DNA of 64,000 nt from Nakamurella sp. A5-74 (GCF_040438885.1 NZ_CP159218.1:4154001-4218000), one strand, 5' to 3'. Shown: positions 32,838-41,599, counted from the stretch's first letter. Notes: generated by a model not told the origin, from the sequence alone. Made by a program: numbers and translations.

Positions 32838-34139
32838 TCAGCGCGGGGTGTGCGTCGCTCCCTGCACAGTGCCCTGCACCTTGCCCTGCTCCGCGGCCAT
32901 GGCGATGTCCCGGCGGAAGTGGCTGCCTCGCAGCGAGATCGACTCGGCGATCCGGTACGCCGCGGCGCGGGCCGTCGCGAGGTCCGGCCCGTGCGCCGTC
33001 GCCGACAGCACCCGACCTCCGGCGCTGACCAATCGGCCGCCGGAATCCCTGGCCGTCCCGGCGTGCAGCACCACGGCATCTTCGGCCGGCGCGGTGACAC
33101 CGGTGATCTCGTCACCGCTGGTCGGCGTCCCCGGATAGTTCTCCGCGGCGATCACCACGGTCACCGCTGAACCCAGTTTCCACTGCAGCGCAGCGGTTCC
33201 CAGCTCACCGATGGCCGAGGAGTACAGCAGCTGCGCCAGCGGTGAGTCGAGCAGTTCCAGTACCACCTGCGTCTCCGGATCCCCGAAGCGGCAGTTGAAC
33301 TCGATCACCTTCGGTCCCTCGTCGGTGATCACCAGACCCGCGTACAACAGGCCCGCGAACGGGGTTCCCCGGCGGCCCATCTCGGCGAGCACCGGGTCGA
33401 GTACGTCCCGCTGCACGGTCTCGACCAGGTCGTCCGCGATCCACGGCAACGGCGCGTAGGCACCCATCCCGCCGGTGTTCGGTCCGGTGTCGCCGTCGCC
33501 GACCCGTTTGAAGTCCTGGGCCGGGATCAGCGGAACACAGCGGGATCCGTCGCAGACGGCGAACAATGACACCTCAGGGCCCGCCAGGTACTCCTCCACC
33601 AGCGCCGGGTGACCCGCGGCGAGCACGTCGTGGGCGTGCGCCGCGGCGACGGCCCGGTCGATGGTGACGACGACGCCCTTGCCGGCTGCCAGCCCGTCGT
33701 CCTTCACGACGTAGGGCGCGCCGAACTCCTCCAGTGCCCGATCGACCGCCTCGGCGGGGACGTCGGCGGCCAGCGAGACGGCGCGGCCGGTGGGCACACC
33801 GGCGGCGGCCATCACGTCCTTCGCGAACGCCTTGCTGCCCTCGATCGCCGCGGCAGCCGCGGTCGGCCCGAACGCCGGGATGCCGGCGGACCGCAGGGCA
33901 TCGACCGCGCCGGCGACCAGCGGAATCTCCGGTCCGATCACCACCAGGTCGACCTCCAGCGACACCGCCAACGCCGTGACGGCGGCCGGGTCGGCGATCG
34001 TCAGCGAGTGCGCGGTGGCGAGGTCGTGGGTGCCGGCGTTGCCGGGGGCGATGTGCAGCTCCCGGACTTGAGGATCGCGGGCCAGCCCGCGCAGCAAGGC
34101 GTGTTCACGAGCTCCGGAGCCGATGACGAGGATGCGCAC
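32838..34139 (-). CDS. purD: Phosphoribosylamine-glycine ligase (GAR synthetase)
   Basis: A 433-residue ATP-grasp enzyme, normal length, catalysing the second step of purine synthesis. The N-terminus RILVIGSGAREHALL is the PurD signature. The ATP-grasp core includes KDDGLAAGKGVV and EYLAGPEVSLFA, and the metal-binding segment VIEFNCRFGDPETQ is complete. It starts with GTG at 34139. It stands alone here: the 175-bp gap upstream of the glycosyltransferase and the 96-bp gap to the divergent methyltransferase separate it from neighbours. Confidence 0.96.
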   Translation of the reverse strand: MRILVIGSGAREHALLRGLARDPQVRELHIAPGNAGTHDLATAHSLTIADPAAVTALAVSLEVDLVVIGPEIPLVAGAVDALRSAGIPAFGPTAAAAAIEGSKAFAKDVMAAAGVPTGRAVSLAADVPAEAVDRALEEFGAPYVVKDDGLAAGKGVVVTIDRAVAAAHAHDVLAAGHPALVEEYLAGPEVSLFAVCDGSRCVPLIPAQDFKRVGDGDTGPNTGGMGAYAPLPWIADDLVETVQRDVLDPVLAEMGRRGTPFAGLLYAGLVITDEGPKVIEFNCRFGDPETQVVLELLDSPLAQLLYSSAIGELGTAALQWKLGSAVTVVIAAENYPGTPTSGDEITGVTAPAEDAVVLHAGTARDSGGRLVSAGGRVLSATAHGPDLATARAAAYRIAESISLRGSHFRRDIAMAAEQGKVQGTVQGATHTPR

Positions 34140-34235
34140 CCGACCAGGCTAGGTGGTGGATCCCGCGACCTCCGCAGGACTCCTCCGCGCGTCAAACCCG
34201 TGGCGTGTTCGGCAGCGGCGGGCAAAGCTGGGCGG

Positions 34236-34997
34236 ATGCCGATCGAGCTCACGCCGCCGTATCAGGACCTGACCTTCATGACCCCACTGTCGGAGGGGCA
34301 TGCGGACCGGTTGGTCGCATTCGCCTCCCGTGACACGAACTCGGTGGTGGACGTCGGCTGTGGCTGGGCGGAACTACTGCTCAGGGTGGTCGCCGGGGCA
34401 CCGGGGGCTCGCGGAGTGGGCATTGATCTGGACCAGACGGCGATCGAGCACGGCCGCTCGACGGCGGCGCTGCGGCACCTGGACTCCCGGGTCGATCTCC
34501 GCGTCGGCGACGCCGCAGAGACTCCTGGCGACCGGGTCGATGCGGCGATCTGCATCGGGGCCAGCCAGATCTGGGGGCCACCCGTCGAACAGGCGCAGCC
34601 GCTGGACTACCGGGCGGCGTTGCACGCACTGCGGTCGCTGCTGACCCGCGGTGGGCGACTGGTCTACGGCGAGGGAGTGTGGTCGAGGGAGCCCACCCCA
34701 GCCGCGACCGCAGCGCTGTCCGGCCGCGCCGACGAGTTCATCGCCCTCCCCGACGTGCTCGACATCGCGGTGTCGGAAGGGTTCCGGCCGGTGCACGTGT
34801 TCGAGGCGTCCCAGGACGAGTGGGACGAGTTCGAATCGGGATACTCGGCCTGCTACGCCACCTGGCTGAGCAGGCATCCCTGCGATCATCCGGACGCCGA
34901 CGCCGTCCGGCAGCGCGCGGACCGGCAACGGCAGGCCTACTTCCGCGGGTACCGGGGTGTTCTCGGCATGGCGTACTTCGGCCTCATCGCCGTCTGA
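34236..34997 (+). CDS. Class I SAM-dependent methyltransferase
   Basis: A 253-residue Rossmann-fold methyltransferase. Motif I is VVDVGCGWAELLL (residues about 38-50), motif II has the acidic GVGIDLD, and a post-motif DLRVGDAAE follows. The insert CIGASQIWG and the C-terminal helices (DEFESGYSACYATWL) resemble small-molecule methyltransferases in actinobacteria. Substrate unknown. It is divergent from purD and unrelated to it by function. The ATG at 34236 fits the domain start. Confidence 0.85.
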   Translation: MPIELTPPYQDLTFMTPLSEGHADRLVAFASRDTNSVVDVGCGWAELLLRVVAGAPGARGVGIDLDQTAIEHGRSTAALRHLDSRVDLRVGDAAETPGDRVDAAICIGASQIWGPPVEQAQPLDYRAALHALRSLLTRGGRLVYGEGVWSREPTPAATAALSGRADEFIALPDVLDIAVSEGFRPVHVFEASQDEWDEFESGYSACYATWLSRHPCDHPDADAVRQRADRQRQAYFRGYRGVLGMAYFGLIAV

Positions 34998-35050
34998 GCC
35001 GCCGGATCTGCTCGACTCGCGCAGTCGGCCCGACGTGAAAGGCTGTCGCC

Positions 35051-35110
35051 ATGAACGCCGCGCCCATGAACGCCGCGCCCACGAACCCCGCGCCCACGAA
35101 CCCCGATGCA
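35051..35110 (+). repeat. In-frame 15-bp tandem repeat at the start of a gene
   Basis: Four units of the type ATGAACGCCGCGCCC (two exact, then two with ACGAACCCC...) encode M/T-N-A/P-A-P. Being in-frame, the repeat changes only the length of a disordered N-terminus. Two copies carry an ATG, so two start codons (35051 and 35066) are possible. Confidence 0.8.
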
Positions 35111-35887
35111 CCCGACGTCGCCACGGGTGTACCGCTCGAGGTCCACCTCACCACCATCCGGCGAGCCGCCAGATCGTTGGCCGAGCACCTCGGCGTCACC
35201 GGTCCCGGCCGGCCGGTGCCCACTTGCCCCGAGTGGACGATGCGCGATCTGGTGCTGCACGCCGGTGAGGTGCACCGCTGGGCACTGCACCATGTGGCCA
35301 ACGGTTCCGGCGCCGCGGTGAGCATCCCGCCACCAGCAGCGCCGGACGACAAGGACCTGGGTGCCTGGCTGGTCCGCGGCGCCGACCAACTGGTGGACGC
35401 GCTGGCGAGGGCCTCCGACGACCTCGATGCGCTGGTGTTCCTCAAGAACGCGCCGGCGCCGCGGTCGTTCTGGGCCCGTCGGCAGGCCCACGAGACGCTG
35501 ATCCACTCGATCGACGGCCTGAGCGGGCGGTTGGGCCGGATCCCGACGACCAGGGAGGCCGACGTGCCGCCGGCCCTGGCCGTCGACGGTCTCGACGAGC
35601 TGTTGACGGGCTTCATCACCCGGTCCCGGTCGCAGCTGCGAGCGCAGGTGCCGCACCGGGTGGTGGTCGCCCCCACCGACGCGAGAGTCGCGTGGACCCT
35701 GACGCTCTCGCCCGAACCCCCGGTGGCAGCCCGGTCGGCAACCCCCGACGACCGCTCCACCCTGATCACCGGGACCGCAGCGTCGCTGTACCTCGGGCTG
35801 TGGAACCGCGGCGACGAGGTGGCGGTGACCGGCGAACCCGAACTGCTGGGCATCTGGCGGGACAAGGTCCGGGTCTCGTGGGCCTGA
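35051..35887 (+). CDS. Maleylpyruvate isomerase-family mycothiol-dependent enzyme
   Basis: A 278-residue protein of the MDMPI/DinB_2 superfamily. The helical bundle shows the conserved PTCPEWTMRDLVLHAGEVHRW and FWARRQAHETLIHSIDG; the His residues in these two motifs bind the metal. The C-terminal domain of about 90 residues is the usual SCP2-like part. These enzymes use mycothiol as cofactor, which supports an actinobacterial host. The N-terminus is an odd in-frame repeat (M/T-N-A/P-A-P). The gene follows the methyltransferase by 53 bp and precedes a lactonase-type gene by 25 bp, so they may share a transcript. Confidence 0.87.
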   Translation: MNAAPMNAAPTNPAPTNPDAPDVATGVPLEVHLTTIRRAARSLAEHLGVTGPGRPVPTCPEWTMRDLVLHAGEVHRWALHHVANGSGAAVSIPPPAAPDDKDLGAWLVRGADQLVDALARASDDLDALVFLKNAPAPRSFWARRQAHETLIHSIDGLSGRLGRIPTTREADVPPALAVDGLDELLTGFITRSRSQLRAQVPHRVVVAPTDARVAWTLTLSPEPPVAARSATPDDRSTLITGTAASLYLGLWNRGDEVAVTGEPELLGIWRDKVRVSWA

Positions 35888-35912
35888 GATCCGTGGGTAC
35901 GAAGGAGACGTC

Positions 35913-36926
35913 ATGAGCACCGAGGCACGCGCAGTGGCCTGGATCGGTGGCTACCCCGAAGACAGCGGGACCGGGCAGCAAGGCATACGCCTGCTGACGG
36001 CCGACGAGGCAGGGGAGGCCGCCGAGACCCGCTGGGTCGGCGCCGCGGAGTCGCCGTCCTGGCTGGCCCGCCACCACAGCGCTGCGGTGCTGTACGCAGC
36101 GCAGGAATCGGCCGGCACGCTCGCCGCTTTCCGGATCGTCGGCACGACGCTCACCCCGTTCGATGAGATCCCGGCCGGCGAGGCCGTCTGTCACCTGCTC
36201 GTCGGGCCGGATCTCCTGATCGCCTGCTGTTACGGCGACGGCGACGTGGTGCGGGTGGAGCTGCACGACGACGGTTCGTTCGGTGAGCGCAGCCTGGCCG
36301 TCCCGTCGATCGACCCCCATGCGCCGGAGGGCGACCGGCAGTCCCGGGCGCACTGTGCGGCGCCGTTGGGCGACGGGCACATCGTGGTGTCCGACCTGGG
36401 ACATGACCAGCTCCGGTTCTTCGACACCGCCGACATCCTGCAGCAGATCGGCACGGTCGTCCTACCGATGGGCAGCGGTCCCCGCCACCTGTGGGTGCAC
36501 AGCACGTCGAAGGTCTCGGTGATCACCGAGTACAGCTGCCAGGTGATCACGGTGGAGCGGATCAACGAAGGCCCGTGGCGGATCCTCTCGACCGTCTCAC
36601 TGCTGGTGGGTGACGTCCCGGCAGACGCCGCCGGCGCCGAGCTGACCGGTTCGAGCGACGGCGCGGTGCTCTACGCCGGAGTGCGCGGTCCCGATCTGAT
36701 CGTCACCCTGGACGCGACCGCGACCACCGTGCTCGGCCGGACACCCAGCGGCGCCCGGTGGCCGCGTCACCATCGGCAGCTGGGCGACCGGCTGCTGGTG
36801 GCGAACCAGGAGTCCGACGAGATCAGCGTGCTGCAGATCGATCCGGCCACCGACCTTCCCGGCGGGGTCGTCGGACGCATCTCGACGCCGGCACCGGCAC
36901 ACATCCTGGCGATCGACGCCCCGTGA
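35913..36926 (+). CDS. Lactonase-family beta-propeller protein (6-phosphogluconolactonase-like)
   Basis: A 337-residue seven-bladed propeller of the lactonase (PF10282) type. Characteristic blade segments are HCAAPLGDGHIVVSDLGHDQLRFFD, MGSGPRHLWVH and WPRHHRQLGDRLLVANQESDEISV, with paired His/Arg residues. Members hydrolyse lactones or act as quinohaemoprotein-like binders. No signal peptide is visible, so it acts in the cytoplasm. AAGGAGA lies upstream of the ATG. It probably forms a unit with the MDMPI gene 25 bp upstream. Confidence 0.87.
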   Translation: MSTEARAVAWIGGYPEDSGTGQQGIRLLTADEAGEAAETRWVGAAESPSWLARHHSAAVLYAAQESAGTLAAFRIVGTTLTPFDEIPAGEAVCHLLVGPDLLIACCYGDGDVVRVELHDDGSFGERSLAVPSIDPHAPEGDRQSRAHCAAPLGDGHIVVSDLGHDQLRFFDTADILQQIGTVVLPMGSGPRHLWVHSTSKVSVITEYSCQVITVERINEGPWRILSTVSLLVGDVPADAAGAELTGSSDGAVLYAGVRGPDLIVTLDATATTVLGRTPSGARWPRHHRQLGDRLLVANQESDEISVLQIDPATDLPGGVVGRISTPAPAHILAIDAP

Positions 36927-36962
36927 GCGGCACACAGTGAGCGGTACTCCGGGGACGCACCG

Positions 36963-36998
36963 CCGGCGCGGGTGACGGATCCGGCGCGGGTGACGGAT
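36963..36998. repeat. Two tandem 18-bp units
   Basis: CCGGCGCGGGTGACGGAT at 36963-36980 is repeated exactly at 36981-36998. In the adjoining frame it encodes a repeat of D-P-A-R-V-T. It lies at the start of a truncated phosphotransferase-like frame. Confidence 0.85.
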
Positions 36999-37205
36999 CC
37001 GATGGATCCCGCCGCGGTGGTCGGCGCGGCATCCGACCTGCTCGGGCAGCAGCTGCGGCTCGAGCGCGTGCCGGCGGGTGGGCAGCACGCGACGACCGTC
37101 GTCGTCACCGACGGTGCGGACCGGCTGGTCGTCAGGCGCTTCCCGCCCTCCGACACCGCCGTGGCACGTGAGGTCGCGGTGTTGCCGCGGCTCGTCCGGG
37201 ATGGA
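36972..37205 (+). pseudogene. Truncated aminoglycoside-phosphotransferase-like gene (N-lobe only)
   Basis: The frame from the GTG at 36972 (or ATG 37002) encodes the small lobe of an APH/choline-kinase-type enzyme: [15 protein letters not shown], then [19 protein letters not shown] and [10 protein letters not shown], the expected ATP-binding strands and helix. After about residue 75 the sequence turns into low-complexity, Arg/Cys-rich translation and no catalytic loop (HGDxxxxN) follows. The rest of the 36927-37410 gap holds nothing I can assign. It is a 5' fragment left by a deletion. The next gene, at 37411, is unrelated. Confidence 0.6.
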
Positions 37206-37410
37206 GGCGGATCACAACGGCAGTACTGCGGACGCGGCTCGACTCGTGGAACGACCCGCTCTGAGGCGCTGTGCGGACGGTCGCGACCCGCGTTCCGCGC
37301 CCACTCGCACAGAGCCGAAGGAGTCGGCGTCGTGCTGCTCGAGGCCGGAGCTCACCACGGTGATCGGGGCCGACCGACGCCGCGCGAACCGATGCGGAAT
37401 GCTGGGACGC

Positions 37411-38187
37411 ATGAGGAATCCTGCATCGCCCTTGCGTGTCGTCGTCTGGGGCGAGAACCACCACGAGACCACCGAGCACGACCGTGAGGGCATGGCTGAG
37501 CGATACCCGACAGGGATGCACGGTGCCATCGCCGAGGGCCTGACGGAGCTGCTGGGCGACACCGTCCGGGTGCGCACCGCCACCCAGGACCAGCCCGAGC
37601 ACGGTCTCACCGAAGAGGTGCTCGCCGAGACGGACGTGCTGACCTGGTGGGGCCACATCACCCACGAGGACGTGTCGGACGAGGTCGTCGAGCGGGTCCA
37701 CCAGCGGGTGCTCGGCGGGATGGGCCTGCTGGTGCTGCACTCGGCGCACTTCGCCAAGATCTTCAAGCGACTGATGGGCACCACCTGCTCGCTGCAATGG
37801 CGTTCCGCTGACGATGCCGAACTGGTCTGGACGGTCGCTCCCGACCATCCGATCGCCGCTGGTGTCCCGCACCCGCTGGTGATCCCGCAGCAGGAGATGT
37901 ACGGCGAGTACTTCGACATCCCGCAGCCCGACGAGCAGGTGTTCCTCTCGAGCTTCACCGGCGGTGAGGTGTTCCGCTCCGGCTGCACGTGGCGTCGCGG
38001 CAAGGGCCGGATCTTCTACTTCTCCCCCGGCGACCAGGCCTTCCCCGTCTACCACCACCCCGACATCCGCCGGGTGCTCGCCAACGCGGTCGGCTGGGCA
38101 GCGCCGGATGCGGCCTCCGACCGCACCGTCCCAGCCGTCGTCGACAGGGCAGAGCCGTGGTTCGGCCCGCACGGCAGGAACATCTGA
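37411..38187 (+). CDS. ThuA-family protein (glutamine-amidotransferase-like fold)
   Basis: A 258-residue ThuA-like protein. It begins [11 protein letters not shown], has [20 protein letters not shown] and [14 protein letters not shown], then [18 protein letters not shown] and [17 protein letters not shown] near the end. All are hallmarks of this family, which occurs with sugar dehydrogenases in trehalose and related sugar use. There is no nucleophilic Cys as in true amidotransferases. The stop overlaps the start of the Gfo/Idh/MocA gene by one base (TGATG), so the two are translated together. Confidence 0.9.
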   Translation: MRNPASPLRVVVWGENHHETTEHDREGMAERYPTGMHGAIAEGLTELLGDTVRVRTATQDQPEHGLTEEVLAETDVLTWWGHITHEDVSDEVVERVHQRVLGGMGLLVLHSAHFAKIFKRLMGTTCSLQWRSADDAELVWTVAPDHPIAAGVPHPLVIPQQEMYGEYFDIPQPDEQVFLSSFTGGEVFRSGCTWRRGKGRIFYFSPGDQAFPVYHHPDIRRVLANAVGWAAPDAASDRTVPAVVDRAEPWFGPHGRNI

Positions 38188-39293
38188 TGAGGATGAGCGC
38201 CACCACCCCGCTGCGCGCGGGCGTCATCGGCCTGGGTTGGGCCGGTCAGCAGCACATGCAGGGCTACCTGGAGGCAGCGAACGCGGAGCTGGTGGCGATC
38301 TGCGGTCAGGAGGGCGATGTCGCGGCCAGGCTTGCCGGACAGTTCGGCGTCGAACAGACCTACCGCGAAGTGAGCGACCTGTTGCGGGATGCGCAGCTCG
38401 ACGTGGTCTCCATCGCGACGCCAACGTCGCTGCATGCCCCGATGGCGATCGCCGCCCTGGATGCGGGCGTGCACGTGCTGTCGGAGAAACCGATCGCGGA
38501 GAACGCGGCCACCGCCGCCATGATGGTCGCGGCCGCCCGCCGCAATGACCGGGTCCTCGAGGTCTCCTACAACCACCGGCGACGCGGCGTCGTCACCGCC
38601 CTCAAGCAGGCCATCGACGACGGCATGCTGGGCAAGATCTACTACGCCAAGGCCGGCTGGGTGCGTCGGCAGGGCATCCCTGGCCTGGGCACCTGGTTCA
38701 CCCGCAAGGACAGCGCCGGTGGCGGCCCGTTCATGGACATCGGCGTGCACATGGTCGACATGGCGCTGCACCTGCTCGGTGAGCCGGGCGTCTCCGCCGT
38801 CAGCGCCAACACCTACGCCGAGTTCGGTCCGCGCGGGCTGGGCGGATCCACCGGCTACCGCGGCACGTCTGCGGGTACCACCGACTACGAGGTCGAGGAC
38901 CTGGCGACCGCGTTCTGCCGACTCGACGACGGCGGCACGCTCGTCGTCGAGGCCAGCTGGGCCCAGTGGGTGCCGCACGATCTGTGCTTCGTCGATCTGT
39001 ACGGGTCCGAGGCGGGGGCGCACCTGCAGTGGGGCTCCCCCACCTCGGGCGACGGCGGCGAGTTGGTGATCATGACCGACGTCCAGGGCCGGCCGGCGGA
39101 GATCCGCCCGCAGATCCCCGCGAACGGTGGCCACAGCGCCTGCGTCGCCGAGTTCTGCGACCTCGTCCTCTCGGGTGACCGGCAGGGCGTCGACGGTTCG
39201 CTCTCGCTGACCCGGGCCGGGCTGATCGACGCCGCCTACGCATCCGCGGCGCAGCAGCGCGAGGTGCTCACGACCCAGCCGGAGATCGGCTGA
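38187..39293 (+). CDS. Gfo/Idh/MocA-family NAD(P)-dependent oxidoreductase
   Basis: A 368-residue sugar dehydrogenase. The N-terminal Rossmann domain has AGVIGLGWAGQQHM. The family's SIATPTSLHAPMAIAAL and VLSEKPIAEN follow, the last holding the catalytic EKP Lys. The C-terminal domain includes GPFMDIGVHMVDMALHLLG with the conserved D-x-x-x-H. It pairs with ThuA in one operon, suggesting oxidation of a sugar or inositol-like compound. The sugar importer at 42.6-46 kb could supply a substrate (inference). ATG 38187 overlaps the ThuA stop. Confidence 0.92.
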   Translation: MRMSATTPLRAGVIGLGWAGQQHMQGYLEAANAELVAICGQEGDVAARLAGQFGVEQTYREVSDLLRDAQLDVVSIATPTSLHAPMAIAALDAGVHVLSEKPIAENAATAAMMVAAARRNDRVLEVSYNHRRRGVVTALKQAIDDGMLGKIYYAKAGWVRRQGIPGLGTWFTRKDSAGGGPFMDIGVHMVDMALHLLGEPGVSAVSANTYAEFGPRGLGGSTGYRGTSAGTTDYEVEDLATAFCRLDDGGTLVVEASWAQWVPHDLCFVDLYGSEAGAHLQWGSPTSGDGGELVIMTDVQGRPAEIRPQIPANGGHSACVAEFCDLVLSGDRQGVDGSLSLTRAGLIDAAYASAAQQREVLTTQPEIG

Positions 39294-39361
39294 CTTCCGA
39301 TCGACCTCACGTACCACCCGTGACCGAGCCACCCTCCGCCGGTGACCGCCCCTCCGTCCCG

Positions 39362-39396
39362 CATGCCAGAAGGTCAGCCGCATGCCAGCTGGTCAG
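39362..39396. repeat. Direct repeat CATGCCAG-N2-GGTCAG, two copies
   Basis: CATGCCAGAAGGTCAG (39362-39377) and CATGCCAGCTGGTCAG (39381-39396) differ only in the central two bases and are spaced 19 bp start to start, about two helical turns. This is a plausible operator pair for a protein binding on one face of the helix. Confidence 0.5.
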
Positions 39397-39431
39397 TTCC
39401 GGGCCATACCGGGGCCGAATGTGACCATCGA

Positions 39432-39454
39432 GCATGCGGCGGACCGCCGCATGC
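39432..39454. terminator. Perfect 10-bp hairpin
   Basis: GCATGCGGCG (39432-39441) pairs with CGCCGCATGC (39445-39454) around GAC. It is 139 bp past the Gfo/Idh/MocA stop, without a T-run; it could end that transcript. Confidence 0.5.
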
Positions 39455-39619
39455 GGCACGACGAGGAGTCACGGGCCGAAGAGCTCGGCGCGCCCCAAGT
39501 GCAGGCCGAACGCAGACCGGTGCCCGATGACAGATGTCACGGGCGCCGGTCCTGTTGTCATGGTTCACTCGGCTCGAGTCGATCTCCCCGGAGGTCGTCA
39601 ATCGAATCAGGGAGACCTC

Positions 39620-39811
39620 ATGGGTGAACATCTTCGTAGTGCCCTCCTCGGCGGCTTCGCCGCCGGGTTCATCTTCATGTTCATCTCGAACCTGACGGGG
39701 ATGGGCCCGACCACCGCGGCGCTGGTGGGGCTCGCCTTCGTGGTGGTGGGGGCCCTGGTCACCGGCGTGATCGCCGGGATGATCCACAAGTCCCACACCG
39801 GGCGCACCTGA
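39620..39811 (+). CDS. Small two-helix membrane protein (hypothetical)
   Basis: A 63-residue protein with two hydrophobic helices (residues about 7-24 and 30-53), short charged ends (HKSHTGRT) and a Gly-rich turn containing TGMGPTTAA. The ATG at 39620 follows GGGAG. The frame is open upstream into the repeat-rich gap, but nothing there looks coding. It converges with the glycosyltransferase at 39826, leaving only 14 bp. Function unknown; the direct and inverted repeats upstream suggest tight regulation. Confidence 0.7.
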   Translation: MGEHLRSALLGGFAAGFIFMFISNLTGMGPTTAALVGLAFVVVGALVTGVIAGMIHKSHTGRT

Positions 39812-39825
39812 TCCAGCTCGGCAAC

Positions 39826-41418
39826 TCAGTCGAGGTGCCGGAACTCTCGCCAGGCCGCCGGGAAACCGCCGATCGGGTTGCGGCACAGGGCGATCGGCTG
39901 GTCCTGTTCCTCGTTGTCGGCGTCAACCCCGTTGTCGAGCACGGCGACGGTGCGGCAGGATTCGAACACCGTGCCGGCGGTCCGGACCTGCTCACCGACC
40001 ACCACGGCGACCGTCACCGACGCGGGCACGGCGGATTGATCGGCCAGCGCATTGTGGCCGGACAGGATGGGCGGCAACGCAGATGCCGGCCCGAACCGGT
40101 CGAGGGCGCCCGCCTCGCCGTAGTTGGTTGCGATGATCACCGCCCCGGCGCGATCCGCCGGCGACAGGCTGTCGATGACGGAACGGATCTGGGCGACATA
40201 GGTCGGCCAGCCGATCTGGTCGCCGACGGTCTGGTTGATGTCGAGCACGGGCGTCGATCCCACCACCGAGAGCGGTAGTACCGGCAGCGAGATGACCGAG
40301 CAGACAACGACATCGAGGGCGACGGCCGTCGTCACCAGCACGCGCCGGACGCGACCCCGTCCCCGGTGGATCCAGTCGGCGGTCGGCACCGCACCGATCG
40401 CGAACACCACGGCCAGCAGCCCGAGCGGATAGTAGACCTGCGCGCCGCCGATCACCGTCAACGCCACCACGACGAGCAGCGCCACGACGAGGCTCCGCAG
40501 CGGGCGCCAGTCCGGGCGCCGGGCCAAAGCGACCAGCCCCGCCACCCAGATCGGCACCATCGGCGGACCGATCAGCAGCGCCAGGAACGGGACCGCCTGC
40601 ACCCGGACGTCGCTGCCGTTGTTCCCCGAGAGTGCCGCTCCCATCGCGAGTTGCGGCCAGTCGTGGGTGGCCTGATAGATCAGGTTCGGCAGTGCGATCA
40701 GCACTGCGAGACCGGCCGCGCTCCACGGCCACGGCGACCTGAACACCCGGCGCGGACCCCATGCCGCCAGACCCATCAGCAGCGCGATCACCAGGTACGC
40801 GATCAGCAGCTTGTTGTAGGTGGACAGTCCGATCAGGACGCCGGCCGGGATCCACCAGCGGGCGTCCTCCCGCCGCAGTGCCCGGATGACGAACAGCGCC
40901 ACCAGCGGCCAGACCAGCAGGTCGACGGAGGCCGTCAGCATGACGTGACCCATGGTCAGCGGGAGCGCACCGAATGCGTAGCCCCACGCCGAGATCATCT
41001 GCGCTGCAGCACTTCCGCCGACCTCGCGGGTGATCGCCGCGATCACCAGCACCGAGCCGGCCAGGAACAGCGTCGCCGGGATCCGGACCGCCCAGGCTTC
41101 GTCGGCCACCAGCGAGGTCATCGTCCGCACCAGCCAGGGCGTGAGCGGCGGCTGGTCCAGGTAGTTCCACGCCGGGGTGAGCATCCGGAAGTACAACTCG
41201 TCGCGGTGGAATCCGTACCTGGACGACAACACCGTCAGCAGCACGGCGACGGTCAGCACGGCAGACCACGCCGGGAGGCGGGCGAACGGTGGACGGGTCG
41301 CCGCAGGGTGGTGGGGATCGGTGTCGGCAGGTGCCGCGCTGGTCACGTCTGATGACGCTACCGCCGTCGGGAACGATCCGGGAGGTTCGACGAGATCCCC
41401 GATGGCCGACCGCATCAC
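39826..41418 (-). CDS. GT39/ArnT-type integral membrane glycosyltransferase
   Basis: A 530-residue protein with about ten to eleven TM helices after a 50-residue Pro-rich N-terminus. The first outer loop holds RYGFHRDELYFRML, where the D-E pair is the catalytic acidic motif of the GT-C superfamily, followed by the family's LDQPPLTPWLVRTM. A soluble C-terminal part of about 130 residues follows the last helix. These enzymes move sugars from polyprenyl phosphate to lipid or protein acceptors outside the membrane. GTG 41418 and ATG 41415 are adjacent alternative starts. Confidence 0.88.
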   Translation of the reverse strand: MMRSAIGDLVEPPGSFPTAVASSDVTSAAPADTDPHHPAATRPPFARLPAWSAVLTVAVLLTVLSSRYGFHRDELYFRMLTPAWNYLDQPPLTPWLVRTMTSLVADEAWAVRIPATLFLAGSVLVIAAITREVGGSAAAQMISAWGYAFGALPLTMGHVMLTASVDLLVWPLVALFVIRALRREDARWWIPAGVLIGLSTYNKLLIAYLVIALLMGLAAWGPRRVFRSPWPWSAAGLAVLIALPNLIYQATHDWPQLAMGAALSGNNGSDVRVQAVPFLALLIGPPMVPIWVAGLVALARRPDWRPLRSLVVALLVVVALTVIGGAQVYYPLGLLAVVFAIGAVPTADWIHRGRGRVRRVLVTTAVALDVVVCSVISLPVLPLSVVGSTPVLDINQTVGDQIGWPTYVAQIRSVIDSLSPADRAGAVIIATNYGEAGALDRFGPASALPPILSGHNALADQSAVPASVTVAVVVGEQVRTAGTVFESCRTVAVLDNGVDADNEEQDQPIALCRNPIGGFPAAWREFRHLD

Positions 41419-41432
41419 CTACGCTCGGCAGA

Positions 41433-41595
41433 GTGCACCCACCGGCTGGGTTGAGCGGGCGAACCAGGTTGTTCCCGATCATCGGCGACCCGATCGGCCA
41501 GGCCGATGCGATCGAGCGCTCCGAACGTCGCTCCGGCGATGTCGGCAGTTTCGACGCCGATCTTGGTGCGGCAGGACCGAGACGCTCCGCCCTGA
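41433..41595 (+). pseudogene. Possible shikimate-dehydrogenase N-terminal remnant
   Basis: The frame from GTG 41433 encodes SGRTRLFPIIGDPIGQA within its first 25 residues, which resembles the substrate-binding start of AroE-like shikimate dehydrogenases (TxLFxIIGDPI). The following 30 residues match nothing I know and the frame runs into the LacI gene on the other strand. It lies in the 181-bp gap between two minus-strand genes. A short decayed fragment is likely; chance similarity is possible. Confidence 0.3.
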
Positions 41596-41599
41596 CGCG

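Larger units (their letters stand above)
39294..39619. other. Gap of 326 bp with repeats before a small membrane gene
   Basis: No gene is seen. The gap contains a 16-bp imperfect direct repeat (39362-39377 and 39381-39396, 14 of 16 identical, period 19), a perfect 10-bp hairpin at 39432-39454, and an inverted repeat TGACA-GA-TGTCA at 39528-39539. Confidence 0.6.

Noticed and set aside
37989-39383. Large antisense frame opposite the Gfo/Idh/MocA gene
   Set aside because: It is the complement of a complete dehydrogenase with all its motifs; the antisense translation shows only His/Arg/Val-rich low-complexity sequence.
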